From: Lolium rigidum
Taxonomy: Eukaryota > Streptophyta > Magnoliopsida > Poales > Poaceae
NCBI RefSeq assembly: GCF_022539505.1
Contig: NC_061508.1
Coordinates: 267,722,736 to 267,786,735, forward strand
DNA length: 64,000 nt
Reading direction: 5' to 3'
Below the pieces are notes generated by a model. The model worked only from the letters and a program-made list of their open reading frames with translations, did not search any database and was not told where the DNA came from. Positions 21,713-31,846 of the stretch are shown piece after piece (within the stretch, counting starts at the first letter, position 1; every line of letters begins with the position of its first letter). The translations under genes were made by a program, and so were the position numbers.

Positions 21713-22118
21713 GATACAGATCAGGTGACATACACTTTTTGCATGTCACCGTATGACATGCGGTCTAAACTTAAATTTAAACATTGCGAAAAAATCTGAA
21801 AAAAATCATGCATGTTTACAGCACATATTAAGATAACCCCTAAATATTTCAGATCAAAATATTTCAGATCACAATTCAAAAACATCGAGAAATAAAAAAG
21901 AGAAACTCAGATTTAAATTCGGGACTATTCATGACAGACTTCTTTTTTTGTTTCTCGATGTATATTTCGAATTTTGATCTGAAATTTTTAGGTGTTATCT
22001 GAATATGTGCTGTGAACATTCATGATTTTTTTCAGATTTTTTCGCAATGTTTAAATTTGAATTTAGGCCGCATGTCACACGGTGACATGCAAAAGGTGCA
22101 TGTCACCTGATCTGTGTC
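21713..22118. mobile_element. MULE-like foldback/MITE with long inverted arms (406 bp)
   Basis: Arms of more than 80 bp match: GATACAGATCAGGTGACAT on the left and, as reverse complement, GACACAGATCAGGTGACAT on the right, continuing through CATGTCACCGT and ACATTGCGAAAAAATCTG. The middle is also self-complementary. Flanks GCTTGGCGG and GCTTCGCGC (21704-21712 and 22119-22127) look like a 9-bp TSD with two mismatches, suggesting a Mutator relative. Confidence 0.75.
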
Positions 22119-22649
22119 GCTTCGCGCCGGACGGGACTCTCGCGTACTCGCGCAGGCGGCTTCGCGCGGGACGGTACTGATGTTGCGAACGTGATACGCA
22201 TCAGCTTCTCGTATGTTTTGCGGGACGCGGTTTCCCTTCGCGGAGGTTGGTCTATATCTAGTGGTACCCGCAATCAAGCAGAACCAAGCAAAGAGAAATG
22301 GGTCTGGCCCGTCTGGGTTCTCATCCTGCATTTACTTGCCCTCGTGTGCCCATTCATGATTGTTGGCTGTGTGATGGGATTGGTCCTGCTAGAGTGCTAG
22401 GTATAGTAATCAAGAAATCAATACTGGCCATATCGGTGAATCTTGGCCATTTTTTTCTTCACTTAATTGTTAGGTCTATTCCTGTGTAAATAAGGATATT
22501 AAGTACATTTGAAGATTGAAAATTATATCTTGTTGGTGCGAATATAACATGAAATTGCAGCAAATTTTGGGTGCATAGCTTAATTTTTTCCGGAAGGTTC
22601 AATTTTACCCCTGCTTTGCCTTTGGTCACGCTCCGCCACTGCTTGTAGT

Positions 22650-23219
22650 CCATCACGATTTCCTTGTATTATGTGATGTACACGCTCTTTATTGCTACGG
22701 TCAGTAACAACTGAACTTTCATTGCATCAGCAATTGAACAGCTAGCAGGGTGTGCATGCAAACAATATGGGTCTCAGCTCGCACGCCACTTTCGAGGCCG
22801 TAGCACGTTCAACTTGACCAAAGCTAGTTTACATACGGGACACAAGACACGAGTACATACGCATGGAAGGCCTGAAGCAGGGAATCGCGTCAGACAAAAG
22901 ATGCATTTACAGCAGCAGGAATATATTAAGCTGTACCCATGGCAAGGTAGTTGACAACTTGGACTTTTTTCTTCAAAGGAAGGCGTTCCTGGTCTCTGCA
23001 GTCGAACAAGCTTTTCTTGGCAGTGCATCGAACAACTTGGACTCAGATGCAGATCTTACCGAACATCTTCAACGCTTCGATCCCATCTGAAGATGGTCCT
23101 TCACAATCACATGTGCTCCCACAGAGTATACGGTTTCTAATTTCAGGAAGAGAATGAGATATTTTCTACCCACCGAAACCACCGTAAGTTCCATACCAGT
23201 GGTACAACTTCCTTGCTAC
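22650..23219. other. No recognised feature
   Basis: Unique-looking sequence between the hAT element and a Stowaway remnant. Short frames only (up to 84 codons). I see no domain. Confidence 0.45.
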
Positions 23220-23221
23220 TA

Positions 23222-23420
23222 CTCCCTCCATTCCAATAAATAAGACCTTTTTTTATAAAAAAAGTTAAGTTCAGTAAAATTTGACCAAAATTTTAGAATA
23301 AATTATCAACATCTATAATATCATATATATATTACATGAAAATATAGTTCATGATGTATCTAAAGAAATTAATTTTGTATTCTACATGTTGAGATTTTTT
23401 TTCAAAAAACTTGGTTAACC
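23222..23420. mobile_element. Truncated Stowaway-type MITE
   Basis: Left end CTCCCTCCATTCCAATAAAT after a TA dinucleotide is the classic Stowaway/Tc1-mariner terminus. The AT-rich body follows, but no GGAGGGAG right end is present, so the element is truncated. Confidence 0.6.
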
Positions 23421-23429
23421 CTAACTTAG

Positions 23430-23510
23430 TTTCATGAACTTCCATAGATAGTAAGCCTACATCCCTGAAATAACATTTCAAGAGTGTGATCGAGCGCTGG
23501 CTCACATTGC
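23430..23510. repeat. Block repeated from 7438-7510
   Basis: See 7438-7510; same landmarks in the same order. Confidence 0.6.
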
Positions 23511-23756
23511 TTAGAGTTTGATCGCGGGAACATTTGGTGTCATGATGTGTCGAGCGCGAGAGGTCATTGCTATCTTGTGTGTCACGGTTCGGATGGCGAG
23601 ATGTCGCAGTAGTGTGAAATGAACATCGATCGGGAGGTCATGCTGAAAGGATAATGGATAAGGACGCTCGCCTCCAATGCTCAAGGCTCTGACAATGGCT
23701 ACGCGAGCAGTGAGCCCAGACCTATCGAAAGAGAGAAGGGAACGTGGCTTCGAGCT

Positions 23757-25680
23757 TTTTTAGGGAAAATCATCATGGCGTTTATCATTAATTTGACATC
23801 GTACATACATCATTTGCTAGTAAGAAATGATAAAATCAAGAGGTCTCTCAATCCAAACAATTGATGAGACCCCTCCAATCGACTAGCTAAAACATGCGCA
23901 GCCACATTAGCTTTTATAAGGCAGTGAAAGAAAAATAACCTCAGTAAAATTACGACTAAGCAATGTGCACTCCTCCTCGCTACCACCGGACCAAAAGAAT
24001 TGATTACCACGATTCTTCATAATTAACACAATCTGTTAGTTCAATTCTGTCGCATCCCAACTACAGTAGCTTGCTAGCAATAGTCCAAGCTTATGCTTCC
24101 GCCGTTGATGCATCGGAGACAAAGGGAATGCCAAAGCAACTGTCCGCCAAGAAGAAGCCTTTCTCGTTGCCGACGACTGACCCAGTGCACCTTGAGACTC
24201 GTAACTAAAACCGACATCAACGTTTAGCTTAACAAAATCTTCTCTCGGTTTACTGCAACCATGTCTAGCAATCCCTGTTCTTTTCTTCTTGGCTCGTGAA
24301 AAGTTCAACACCAAAGTAGAGATGGCGTGTGCTGTCCTCGTCAGCCGACTAACCACTGAGCAGCCTGCCCAGCGCTTCCACCAAGATATACCAAACTATC
24401 ATAGCAACTAGGTTGTTTGTGCCTATGTTAGGAAGCAAGGAAAGATTTCAGCAGAAACCCGAACCCTACCTCCTGTCCCGCCCCCTCCCGGACAGCGGCG
24501 GAGGATCTCCCCTCTCCCGCGCAGCCGCCCCTCAGGCCGCCGCCCCATAGGCTGCCGCTGCTGCCGGCCCTGGCGGCGGTGGCGTCGCCCTTTCCGTCGA
24601 ACGACGAGGGGGAGGAGAGGGTTTCCATGGCGGCGCTCCATGGGAGGTGATGTGGCGCCGGTGGAGAAAGCCGGGCGGCACGGCTGCTTGGCCGGGCCTG
24701 ATGCCCTTCGCCGGTAGCCATGAAGGAGTGGGTGGAGCGGTGGCGGCCTCCGCCCCCGGCGGCAGTTCGGCGGTGGACCGGTGGTAGGCATGATCCGCGC
24801 CGCCGTCTTCTTCCCTGGTGATCCGGCTGTGGGGACTAGCGGCGTGGGGGCTGTTGGTCTTGCTTTGTTTTGGTGGCGGTCCTCGGGTTTCTCGCAAGCG
24901 AAGATGAAGATCTACCGGAGGTCAGTTTGTCTTGATCTGGCTGGAGAGATGAGTTCCGGAAAACTCCGTCGGCGAATGGAACCGTGCATCTTTTACCTGG
25001 AGATTGCTGGATTGGGTGGTATTCGGTCACGTGCATCCATGTTTTTTTTCGACCGTTTGGTTCCGGAGGGAGCGGCGCGTGACATCATGAGACTTCTTGG
25101 TGCACGGTGAAGTCACAAGAAGGAATATCATGAAGGCTGAATTGGTGGACTGGCTAAAGGAGGTTCGAGACTGTGTGATGCTAAGGGACTTGCTTGGTGT
25201 TCCAGGCTCCACAGCAGTGGTATGCAAGTGGGGGCGGTAGCACAGGTGAAGGTCAGAGTCTTACCTCTCAGGGTGAAAATCCAAGGTCTGGCCTTAACTG
25301 GTTGTGCCTGGCAATGGTCTTGTTGGAGGCATTGTTTTGAGAGTGGGGACTATCTTCAGGGTGAAAACCTAAGACCTTTGCTCGGGCGATGATGGTGCTG
25401 GTGCACCGTTCCCTTCTTGGCGCTTTTGGAGAGTCTATATTTCAGGTGTTGTCACGGTGGTGGTTGTATTGTTGTTACTAGGCCTGGAATGCTGTAGCGG
25501 GATTTTTATTTCTTAGTTTTTTTCCTCTTTTTTAGTTGTGTGCATCCGTACTGCCACTAGGGTGTTGTGTTGTTGCAGAGGCTGGTTGTAATTGGTATCT
25601 TTTGATATTAATATATTTCCTTTATCGAAAAAAATGTTAGGAAGCAAGGGAGCCGCGCCTTTGCCGATCTATCTTGAATA
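23757..25680 (-). mobile_element. LINE 3' fragment with RNase H, itself hit by a second LINE
   Basis: The T-run at 23756 marks the tail. The minus strand encodes the start of an RNase H domain (FVKLNVDVGFSYESQGALG, about 24170-24240) with disruptions after it. The fragment is interrupted at 24440 by the element 24441-25633 and resumes at 25650, ending near 25680. Confidence 0.65.
24441..25633 (+). mobile_element. Non-autonomous LINE-like element (1.19 kb) with 16-bp TSD
   Basis: Flanked by the perfect direct repeat ATGTTAGGAAGCAAGG at 24425-24440 and 25634-25649. The 3' end (GATATTAATATATTTCC...CGAAAAAAA) is a typical plant LINE tail. The GC-rich 5' part and whole body show no RT or endonuclease, so it is an internally deleted or non-autonomous form, like the element at 630-1977. 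Confidence 0.85.
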
Positions 25681-25976
25681 CACTACGGAGAAATGACTCA
25701 ATGCCTACGGTGAAATGGTATGCGGAGGGCTTTCTGTCGGGTCATCGGCATACATAATTATATGTCGAGGGCCTCAATATGGTTGCCGTAAAATCTCAGC
25801 CTATAGGTGGCTATGTCTAGGGCTTTGTAGACAAGGCTATGGGCATACTAGTGAGTATGCCAAGAGCATCCCTCGGCAATGCTTGTCCGTAGGCATAGAA
25901 TCCCACCATGTGGCCCTTCCATTACACCCACCGGCAGAAGTCCAAACAATGTCATACATAAGGCGACGAGACACCC
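25681..25976. mobile_element. CACTA terminal fragment (tentative)
   Basis: Starts CACTACGGAGAAATGACTC, followed by repeated subterminal-like motifs (ATGCCTACGG, GGCATA, GCCGAGGG-type). No opposite end is found, so it is a truncated end of a CACTA element cut off at 25976, next to the Harbinger-like insertion. Confidence 0.5.
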
Positions 25977-26418
25977 TTAGGGCGCGTTTGGTAGCCTGCA
26001 TGACTTTCCTGCACCATTGGCGCGGCGGGAAGGAGTCCCCTGTGCGTCGCAGACGGGCCATGGGCCATAAAAGCCACGTTGTTTGGTGGCATGCATAGAG
26101 TTTTTTCGGCCCCGTGGAGATTTGGGCTCTGCCCGTTTGGTAGGTCGGTTTTCAGGCCTCCTAGCAGCCCAGAACGGCGTCGCTGTTGTTTGGTTGCAAC
26201 CCAGAAACTGCTTCTGCTTACCTCTTACCTTCGGTGGTGAGGTTACCAGCGATCAACAGCACAAGGAAGAACACAGTTCACAGTTCAGACAAACATAGCA
26301 GTGATAATCAAACACGTTCATAGTTCACGACACATGACGATCATAGTTCAGGACACACCATAGACGATCATAGTTCAACAAGACGACTGGAACAGCAAGT
26401 ACACACAGACCAGGAGCT

Positions 26419-29400
26419 TCAGACATGACTTTGGAAGACGACACACCTGGTCGTGTCGCCATGGTAACGGCACATGGTTATCACCTCAGTGCAGGTGTAG
26501 TCGAAGATGACCACATTGTACTGGAAGGTGGACACCTTCTTAAAGACGAGGAACTGGCCTATCTGTAGCTGATGAGCGACGGCGAAGACCGCCCACCCCT
26601 GGTCGATGTATGCGTCGTCGCCTTCTCTCACCGTAGTCATCCTCCAGTAGCAGCCTGTGTTGGTGATGACGATGATGTTCGAAGGGATTTCTCCGAACCA
26701 CCTGACGAAATCATGAGGGATCCGTAGCTGGTTGAAGGTTGGCTTGAAGACGATGCGCATGAACCGGTCCGGCCCCACGTCCGGCTGGAAGTGGCCGACG
26801 TTAGCCGCCCTTCGCTTCTTGGACGGTCCCTCGTCGGGGGTCTTAGGTGACCCAAGCTTGAGTTTCTCAGTCTGCCACAAGAACACATGCCATTAGAGAT
26901 GTGCCTGCTCACAAGTATATAGATGAAAACGAACATTGGAAACATGTGATGCCTCATACATTGGATCACACGACAGCCCAAGGGACTGCCATCATAAGTC
27001 TAGTGTGCAAGATATCACACACCATCGACTAAGTTTGAGGGCATCACCTTGCCTTCCAGTGTGCCAGTGTTAAATCTTTGGCCAATGCACTAGACAAACC
27101 AAAACGAGGCCTCATATATGTAGGATCACACGGCAGGTAAAGGGACTGCCCGCAAACTAAGTCTAGTGTTTTTTTTTTAAATGGGAGCTTCTCCCCGGCC
27201 TCTGCATCAATTGATGCACACAGCCGTTTTATTGCATAGTTTAACATTAGTGTGCAAATCATATGGCACACACGACTAAGTTTGAGGGCAGCACCTTGCC
27301 TTCCAGTGTGCCATTGTTCAATCATTGACCAATGCACTAGACAAACCAAAACGAGGCCTCATATGTAGGATCACACGGCAGGCAAAGTGACTGCCTACAA
27401 ACTAAGTCTAGTGTGCAAGTCATATGGCACACACACGACTAAATTTGAGGGCAGCACCTTGCCTTCCAGTGTGCCATTGTTCAATCATTGGCCAATGCAC
27501 TACACAAACCAAAATGAGGCCTCATATATTGGATCATGATGACCCACAAGTATAGGGGATCGCAACAGTCTTCGAGGGAAGTAAAACCCAATTTATTGAT
27601 TCGACACAAGGGGAGCCAAAGAATATTTGTAAGCCTTAACAGCGGAGTTGTCAATTCAGCTGCACCTGGAAACAGACTTGCTCGCAATAGTTTATCAGTG
27701 GCAACAGTTTTATAGCAGTAGCAGTAGTGAAATATAAGCAGCGGTGTAATAAGGACAACAGTAGTGATTATAGTAAACAGCAGGATTAAAATACTGTAGG
27801 CATAGGGATGGATGAACGGGCGCTGCATGGATAAGATAACTCATGTAATAATCAAAACAAGGCATTTGCAGATAATAATAAAATAGTATCCAAGTACTAA
27901 ACAACCATAGGCATGTGTTCCGTATATAGTCGTACGTGTTCGCAATGAGAAACTTGCACAACATCTTTTGTCCTACCAGCCGGTGGCAGCCGGGCCTCTA
28001 GGGAAACTACTGGTAATTAAGGTACTCGTTTTAATAGAGTACCGGAGCAAAGCATTAACACTCCGTGAACACATGTGATCCACATAACACAGCCTTCCCC
28101 TCCGGTTGTCCCAATTTCTGTCACTTCGGGGCCTCGGGTTCCGGACAGCAATATGTGTATACAACTTGCAGGTAAGATCATAAAACAATGAATATCATCA
28201 TGAATCAATAACATGTTCAGATCTGAAATCATGGCACTCGGGCCCTAGTGACAAGCATTAAGCATAACAAGTTGCAACAATATCATAAAAGTACGAACAA
28301 CAGATACTAGGCACTATGCCCTAACAATCTTATGGCTATTACATGAACAATCTCATCCAATCCCTACCACCCCCTTCAGCCTACAGCGAAGGATTTACTC
28401 ACACATGGATGGGGGGAAACATGGATGGTCGATGGAGAGGCGTCGGTGGTGATGATGGCGATGATCTCCTCCAATTCCCCGTCCCGGCAAGGTGCCAGAA
28501 CGGAGTTTCTGGTCCCGAAATTGGGTTTCGCGATGGCGGCGGAGTTCTGGATGTCTTCTGGCAGATTGGTCGAACTCCCGTGCGTTTTTAGGTCGAGGGC
28601 TTTAAGTAGTCCATAGGGGAGCGTCGGGGGCTGGCCGAGGTGGCGTCACCATAGGGCGGCGCGGCCCAGGGGCCCACCGCGCCGCCATATGGTGTGCGCA
28701 CCTCGTGGCCCCCCTCCGTTTCGTCTTCTGGCTCCGTAAGTCTTTTGTGAAAATAGGCCCATTGCAATTATTCCCGGGGATTTTCCTGAAAGTTGATTTT
28801 CTGCACAAAAATAAGACACCAGGGTAATTCTGCTGAAAACAGCGTTAGTCCGTGTTAGTTGTATCCAAAATACATAAATTAGAGGCAAAACAATAGCAAA
28901 AGTGTTCGGGAAAGTAGATACGTTTTGGACGTATCAGATCACAAGGCAGGCAAAGGGACTATCCCCAAACTAAGTCTAGTGTGCAAGTCATATGGCACAC
29001 ACAACTAAGTTTGAGGGCACCACCGTGCTTTCCGTTGTGCCATAGTTAAATCATTGGCCATTGAACAACTGAAGAAGTACAAACTTGGAAAGCAAGGTAG
29101 CATAGACCTCATAGAATGAGCACATATGGAGGAGATGTTTGATCTGAACCAATGGCATGGTGATGTTCAGTCATGCCATAGGTTCAGATCATTTATCTCC
29201 TCACACTATGATTACCGGTTACAATCATCGGCCTAGTTCAATCAGACACTACACAATCTACGACAAACTACCGCGACTCATTCTGCACAACAATCTCAAC
29301 ATGCTAAACCCCAACATAAAAAACTCTTCCCCTCTTTGCATGCACAGTAAGATCTGCCAGTTTTAGCAATCGAAAGCATGATCTAGGAAGGATCTAACGC

Positions 29401-29760
29401 AATCCGACACTATAGTAATAGATCTAAGCAAATCAAGACCGTGAAATGTAAGAACTGGACAAGAACTGCAAGAAATGGGGACGAACACCTTGCAAAACGT
29501 CAATCTGACCGCTATCCTAACGTAAACCCTAGCAGATCTAATGTGCATGTCGTCGGAAATGCCCGAGAATGACACGTTTGAACAGAACGAGTACGAAGGT
29601 GAGAAGGAGAGGGAGTTACCGCCATTCTTCCGGCCGAGGGCGAGCTCGAGGTCGCGGGCGAAGATGATATGCCGATGAGGACTGCGGAGCAGATTGCGGC
29701 CGATGTCGAGGTCCTGGTCGAGATCCGGTAGCGGTGCTCCTCCCTACGTCGGTGCGGTGG
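26419..29760 (-). CDS. B3 DNA-binding domain gene within Harbinger-like element
   Basis: The last exon is 26871-26419 (minus), after an acceptor reading TTGTGGCAG. It encodes 150 residues: a basic stretch KKRRAANVGHFQ, then a B3 fold (FMRIVFKPTFNQLRIPHDF, WRMTTVREGDDAYIDQGW, QIGQFLVFKKVSTFQYNVVI). This domain type (plant REM-like B3) binds DNA. A likely 5' exon lies at about 29760-29620, reading HIIFARDLELALGRKNG up to a GTAACT donor; its start codon is uncertain. The intron of about 2.75 kb contains 162-bp repeats and the 1.4-kb solo LTR, so expression is doubtful. The B3 frame itself is intact. Plant B3 proteins are host transcription factors, so this is either capture or a domesticated accessory gene of the transposon. 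Confidence 0.72.
27168..27247 (-). mobile_element. LINE 3'-end scrap (about 75 bp)
   Basis: A T-run then AAATGGGAGCTTCTCCCCGG, a common plant LINE tail in reverse, inserted between repeat units. A short TAGTG repeat flanks it. Confidence 0.6.
27537..28936 (-). mobile_element. Solo LTR (1.4 kb)
   Basis: Bounded by TGATGACCCACAAG and GTTTTGGACGTATCA, with an exact 5-bp TSD GATCA on each side (27532-27536 and 28937-28941). No internal domain is left, which implies LTR-LTR recombination. As the minus strand it starts TGATACGTCCAAAACGTATC, an end shared in style with the LTR at 36890-38368. It interrupts the third 162-bp repeat. Confidence 0.9.
29061..29619. other. Intron sequence of the B3 gene
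   Basis: No repeat or exon is recognised here. It lies between the last 162-bp repeat and the putative donor at 29619. Confidence 0.4.
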
Positions 29761-30105
29761 ATTGGTCGGCGGGAGGGGAACCTCCGGGTGATGTGACAGT
29801 TTGGGGAGGTGAGAGTGCGGTCGTGACTGAGAGGAAGGAGAGGGGAGCGGTGAGGCTAATTATGGCGCGTGTTCCTGAAGGGACGCGGCGTCTCCGCCTC
29901 CCTTCTCCACGCGTGCAGGCTTCTGGCCGCAACGGGCCTGGCCCCGGAGAAACTGCCATTCCGTGCGTTCTCCAGGGCCTGTCCCTGAGGTGCTTTGAGA
30001 ACTGGTTAATGCGACAACGCGGCTCGGCCCAGGCATCCAAACGGGCCGAAAATTGCTCGCCCCATACGAGTCAAGGAGGATGCAGGCTACCAAACACACC
30101 CTTAA

Positions 30106-31846
30106 GAGCATCTCCAGTCGTGTCCCCCAAAGCGTCCCCCAAACCGCGCCGGATTGAGCGTTTGGGGGACGTGTTTCGTTCGTGCCGCGTTTGGGGGACG
30201 TCGCTCCCCAGTCGCATCCCCCAAACAAAATTTTGGAAATTTTAAACTTAAGCGAGATTCGATTAAATTCATCCAAACTTGGCATATATTACATAAATTC
30301 AAACGAAATTTGACTAAATTTAAACTAAACCTAATCTAGAAGTACTTGCGGCGGCCGGAGGCGTCGTAGTACTGGTGGAAGTTGTACATGTCGTCGGTGA
30401 CGACCTCCTGCTTGACGTGCTCGTCGACGGGCTCGTCCTTCACCAAGCCGCTTGGTCCTGCCTCGCCGTCGTAGGTGAAGTCCACGAGCGGCTTGCCGGA
30501 GTCGCCATGTCGAGGTCGCCCCTCCAGGTGTCCTTGTCGTTCATCGACGCCAAGCACGCCGCCCGCAGCCCTGGGCAGTCCTGGGGGTCGTCGCTGCTGC
30601 CGCTCGTACTCCGCCAGCAGCGTCGCCTGCGAAGCTTCCTCCGGCTCCTCCTTCACCTCCAGCTTCGGGATGAGGAGGGCGCCGCCACGCCTCTCTTGCT
30701 GTTGCCGGCTGCCGCCACGCCTCGTGTTGACGGGCGTCGCCGGCTCCTCCTTCACCACGCGTTTGGGGACGCTGTAGGGCGCCGAGCGGTACGACGAGGA
30801 CGGCGTCGATCGGGCCGGTCCTGGGGAAGAAGAGTTCGAGGAGGACGAGTACGTGGTCCTCCTCGGCTTCCATTGCGGTGGTCCTCCTCGAGGAGACGGT
30901 GGCGGTGACGGCGGCGTCTCCAACCTTGGAGCACCGTTGCGGATGCCGCGGATGACGCTATCGAGGGTGCGCCCCGAAACGCCCCAGAACAGGGCGCGGC
31001 CGTCCTTGTTCCAGCTGTTGGGCCCACCGACGAGGCCGGTGGTGTTGTGCATCTCGACGTCGTACTTGGCCTTGAAGTACGTCGCCCACCAGTCGCCGTT
31101 GTCGTTGGCCGCCCATGTCGGATCCGCCCGCTCCTCGACGATGAGTTGAGCCCGTCGGGCCTTGATGTCGTCCCTCCATTGGTCCGTGCCCGGCTTCGGC
31201 GGCGGCGGGACGCCAATGCCGTTCACGGCCATATTCCAACCGCCGCTGCTTGGCAGCCGCATGTCCGGCGGGACTGGATATCGGGCGTGGTACATCGCCC
31301 ACACCTCCGGCACGGTTAGGCTGCCTCGGCCGAAGCCGTTCGCCGTGGCGATCTTGCGGGAGGACAAGGTCGACATTGTTTGGAGCGGCGAGGAGAAGAT
31401 CTGGGAGGGGGGAGGCGGCGGCGACGAGAAGGTTTGGGAGCGGTGAGAGATTGGGACGAACCGCAGGGCGTCTTAATGTACAGCGGCGGCAGCGGTTTGG
31501 TTGCATGCAATAACGCCGGCGCGGACGGCCACGCGGCCATGCACGACAAGACGCGTCCCTGCGTCGCCTGAGAAACCAGGGACGCCATTAACGTCGCTTG
31601 ACCAAAGGTAGGCGACGGGGTTTTAGCCTGCCGAGCCGCTGACGCATCGGGCCCGCGTCGCTTCGCCTCGCTTTTCGTTGTGTCCGGCATGCCCGGTGCG
31701 TCCCCTGTGGGACGGGGGCGGGCTCGGGCCGCCGGACACCATCGGACCACGCCCCGGACAAAAATCGATTTTAAAAGACGCGGCTGGAACAGTTTTTTGT
31801 CCGACACGCCCCAAATAGCTTTGGGGGACGCGTACTGAAGATGCTT
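30106..31846. mobile_element. TIR element with an intact unknown ORF (1.74 kb)
   Basis: Left end GAGCATCTCCAGTCGTGTCC; the right end as reverse complement reads AAGCATCTTCAGTACGCGTC. Both continue with CCCCAAAGC. The left end abuts the Harbinger-like element with only TTAA between. Flanks TAA and ATA do not form a clean TSD. The only long gene is the minus-strand ORF 30336-31376. The ends match those of 18573-20113. Confidence 0.75.
30336..31376 (-). CDS. Hypothetical 346-aa protein encoded by a TIR element
   Basis: One uninterrupted frame from ATG at 31376 to the stop at 30336. The N-terminal 150 residues look globular (LTVPEVWAMYHARYPVPPDM, WNMAVNGIGVPPPPKPGTD, WWATYFKAKYDVEM, GRALFWGVSGRTLDSVIRGI). 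The rest is low-complexity (Ser-, Pro- and Arg-rich) with acidic KEEP-type motifs (VVKEEPATP, LEVKEEPEEA, VKDEPVDEHVKQE) and a C-terminus FHQYYDASGRRKYF. The repeated K-E-E/D-E-P motifs look like SUMO-consensus or acidic interaction sites. I believe similar proteins are common in wheat-like genomes but know no function; it is not a DDE transposase. An open frame in a transposon suggests recent activity or selection. Confidence 0.65.
   Translation of the reverse strand: MSTLSSRKIATANGFGRGSLTVPEVWAMYHARYPVPPDMRLPSSGGWNMAVNGIGVPPPPKPGTDQWRDDIKARRAQLIVEERADPTWAANDNGDWWATYFKAKYDVEMHNTTGLVGGPNSWNKDGRALFWGVSGRTLDSVIRGIRNGAPRLETPPSPPPSPRGGPPQWKPRRTTYSSSSNSSSPGPARSTPSSSYRSAPYSVPKRVVKEEPATPVNTRRGGSRQQQERRGGALLIPKLEVKEEPEEASQATLLAEYERQQRRPPGLPRAAGGVLGVDERQGHLEGRPRHGDSGKPLVDFTYDGEAGPSGLVKDEPVDEHVKQEVVTDDMYNFHQYYDASGRRKYF

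Larger units (their letters stand above)
20570..22641. mobile_element. hAT transposon, non-autonomous (2.07 kb)
   Basis: Ends CACTAGCGGAGCG and, as reverse complement, CAGTGGCGGAGCG (13 bp, two mismatches). They are flanked by an exact 8-bp TSD CTTGTAGT (20562-20569 and 22642-22649). An 8-bp TSD and this end are typical of hAT. There is no transposase. Inside are a 22-bp-unit minisatellite (21106-21516) and a 406-bp foldback (21713-22118). Confidence 0.88.
27001..29060. repeat. About 162-bp tandem repeat (four copies) in the B3 intron
   Basis: Copies start at TAGTGTGCAAG at about 27001, 27248, 27409 and 28977. Shared landmarks are CCTTGCCTTCCAGTGTGCCA, GGCCAATGCACTA and ACGAGGCCTCATAT. Spacing is 161-163 bp once the LINE scrap (27168-27247) and the solo LTR with its TSD are removed. 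Confidence 0.85.
25980..30101. mobile_element. Harbinger-like element carrying a B3-domain gene (4.1 kb)
   Basis: Left end GGGCGCGTTTGGTAGCCTGC; the right end as reverse complement reads GGGTGTGTTTGGTAGCCTGC. Both are flanked by TTA (25977-25979 and 30102-30104). TSD TTA and GGGYGYGTTTGG ends are hallmarks of PIF/Harbinger (Tourist). No DDE transposase or Myb-like ORF is seen. Instead a minus-strand B3-domain gene fills the element, and its long intron holds tandem repeats and a solo LTR. Confidence 0.88.

Noticed and set aside
24441..25110. GC-rich gene start (110-120-codon frames)
   Set aside because: Lies inside a TSD-flanked LINE-like insertion; no domain and several equally open frames.
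30375..31513. Plus-strand frames across the 346-aa ORF
   Set aside because: Antisense shadows in GC-rich DNA; only the minus frame has a globular part and plausible codon use.
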